DNA from: Burkholderiales bacterium | GTDB taxonomy: Bacteria > Pseudomonadota > Gammaproteobacteria > Burkholderiales > SG8-41 | DNA: 64,000 bases | NCBI GenBank assembly: GCA_019749945.1 | Contig: JAIEPF010000003.1 | Span: 124,001-188,000, forward strand | Direction: 5' to 3' | In this document: positions 63,991-64,000 of the stretch, one piece after another | How positions within the stretch are numbered: position 1 is the first letter of the stretch | Layout of the letters: the number at the start of each line of letters is the position of its first letter | Position numbers and translations under genes: made by a program | The notes under the pieces: generated by a model | The model's database searches: none | Seen by the model: only the letters and a program-made list of their open reading frames with translations | What the model was told of the DNA's origin: nothing

Positions 63991-64000
63991 GCAGTCCGAA
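63987..64000 (+). CDS. Start of a further operon gene, cut by the window edge
   Basis: The ATG at 63987 overlaps the permease stop codon (ATGA), the tight coupling typical of such operons. Only MSSP and part of the next codon are visible, so no product can be named; a second permease or an oxyanion-processing enzyme would fit. Confidence 0.4.

Overview
The window looks like chromosomal DNA of a GC-rich (about 60% or more by eye) betaproteobacterium of Burkholderiales type. The evidence is a very large number of Bug/TctC-type periplasmic receptors, the ribF-ileS-lspA-ispH block, a pilE/fimT-pilVWXY1 minor pilin operon, and a cysI-DUF934-cobA sulfite reduction cluster facing a CysB-type regulator. 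The assignment is inferred from gene content and order; there is no rRNA marker.

Region 1 to about 41 kb is an accessory catabolic region. Thirteen separate Bug receptors are interleaved with single-step enzymes for organic acids and acyl-CoA compounds: a thiamine-diphosphate enzyme, ornithine cyclodeaminase-like and 3-hydroxyisobutyrate dehydrogenase-like proteins, a D(-)-tartrate dehydratase-like enolase, an Asp/Glu racemase, an ACMSD-like amidohydrolase, two MmgE/PrpD proteins, two SMP-30 lactonases, two alpha/beta hydrolases, two Gfo/Idh/MocA oxidoreductases, an N-formylglutamate amidohydrolase, an isopropylmalate/tartrate dehydrogenase homologue, an acyl-CoA ligase, a class II aldolase and an acyl-CoA dehydrogenase. 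No TctA or TctB membrane subunit is present, so the receptors must share distant membrane subunits or act only as sensors. A run of mostly closely spaced minus-strand genes covers about 12.8-23.7 kb. A FadR-type GntR regulator faces the dehydrogenase/Bug operon at 28 kb.

Region 41-52 kb holds a trypsin/PDZ protein that has lost its catalytic triad, an SDR without the usual Tyr/Lys, tRNA-Thr(CGT), a Fur-family regulator, and then the operon pilE-fimT-pilV-pilW-pilX-pilY1, which is followed by a TonB-like protein.

Region 51.5-57.9 kb is core metabolism on the minus strand: ispH, lspA, ileS, ribF and cobA. Region 57.9-64 kb is sulfur related: DUF934 and cysI face cysB, followed by a PhnD/PhnC/PhnE-like ABC transporter of the putative selenate type.

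Non-coding structure includes a 30-bp perfect inverted repeat bracketing a GxxExxY nuclease-like gene (1877-2302), a repetitive hairpin-rich element at 32.9-33.3 kb, a 31-bp repeat present at 22.7 and 57.0 kb, an AT-rich 18-mer abutting three stop codons, an iterated GATGAG repeat around the acyl-CoA dehydrogenase gene, a palindrome over the likely promoter of the GntR gene, and two clear intrinsic terminators. No CRISPR array, rRNA, prophage or transposase was seen.
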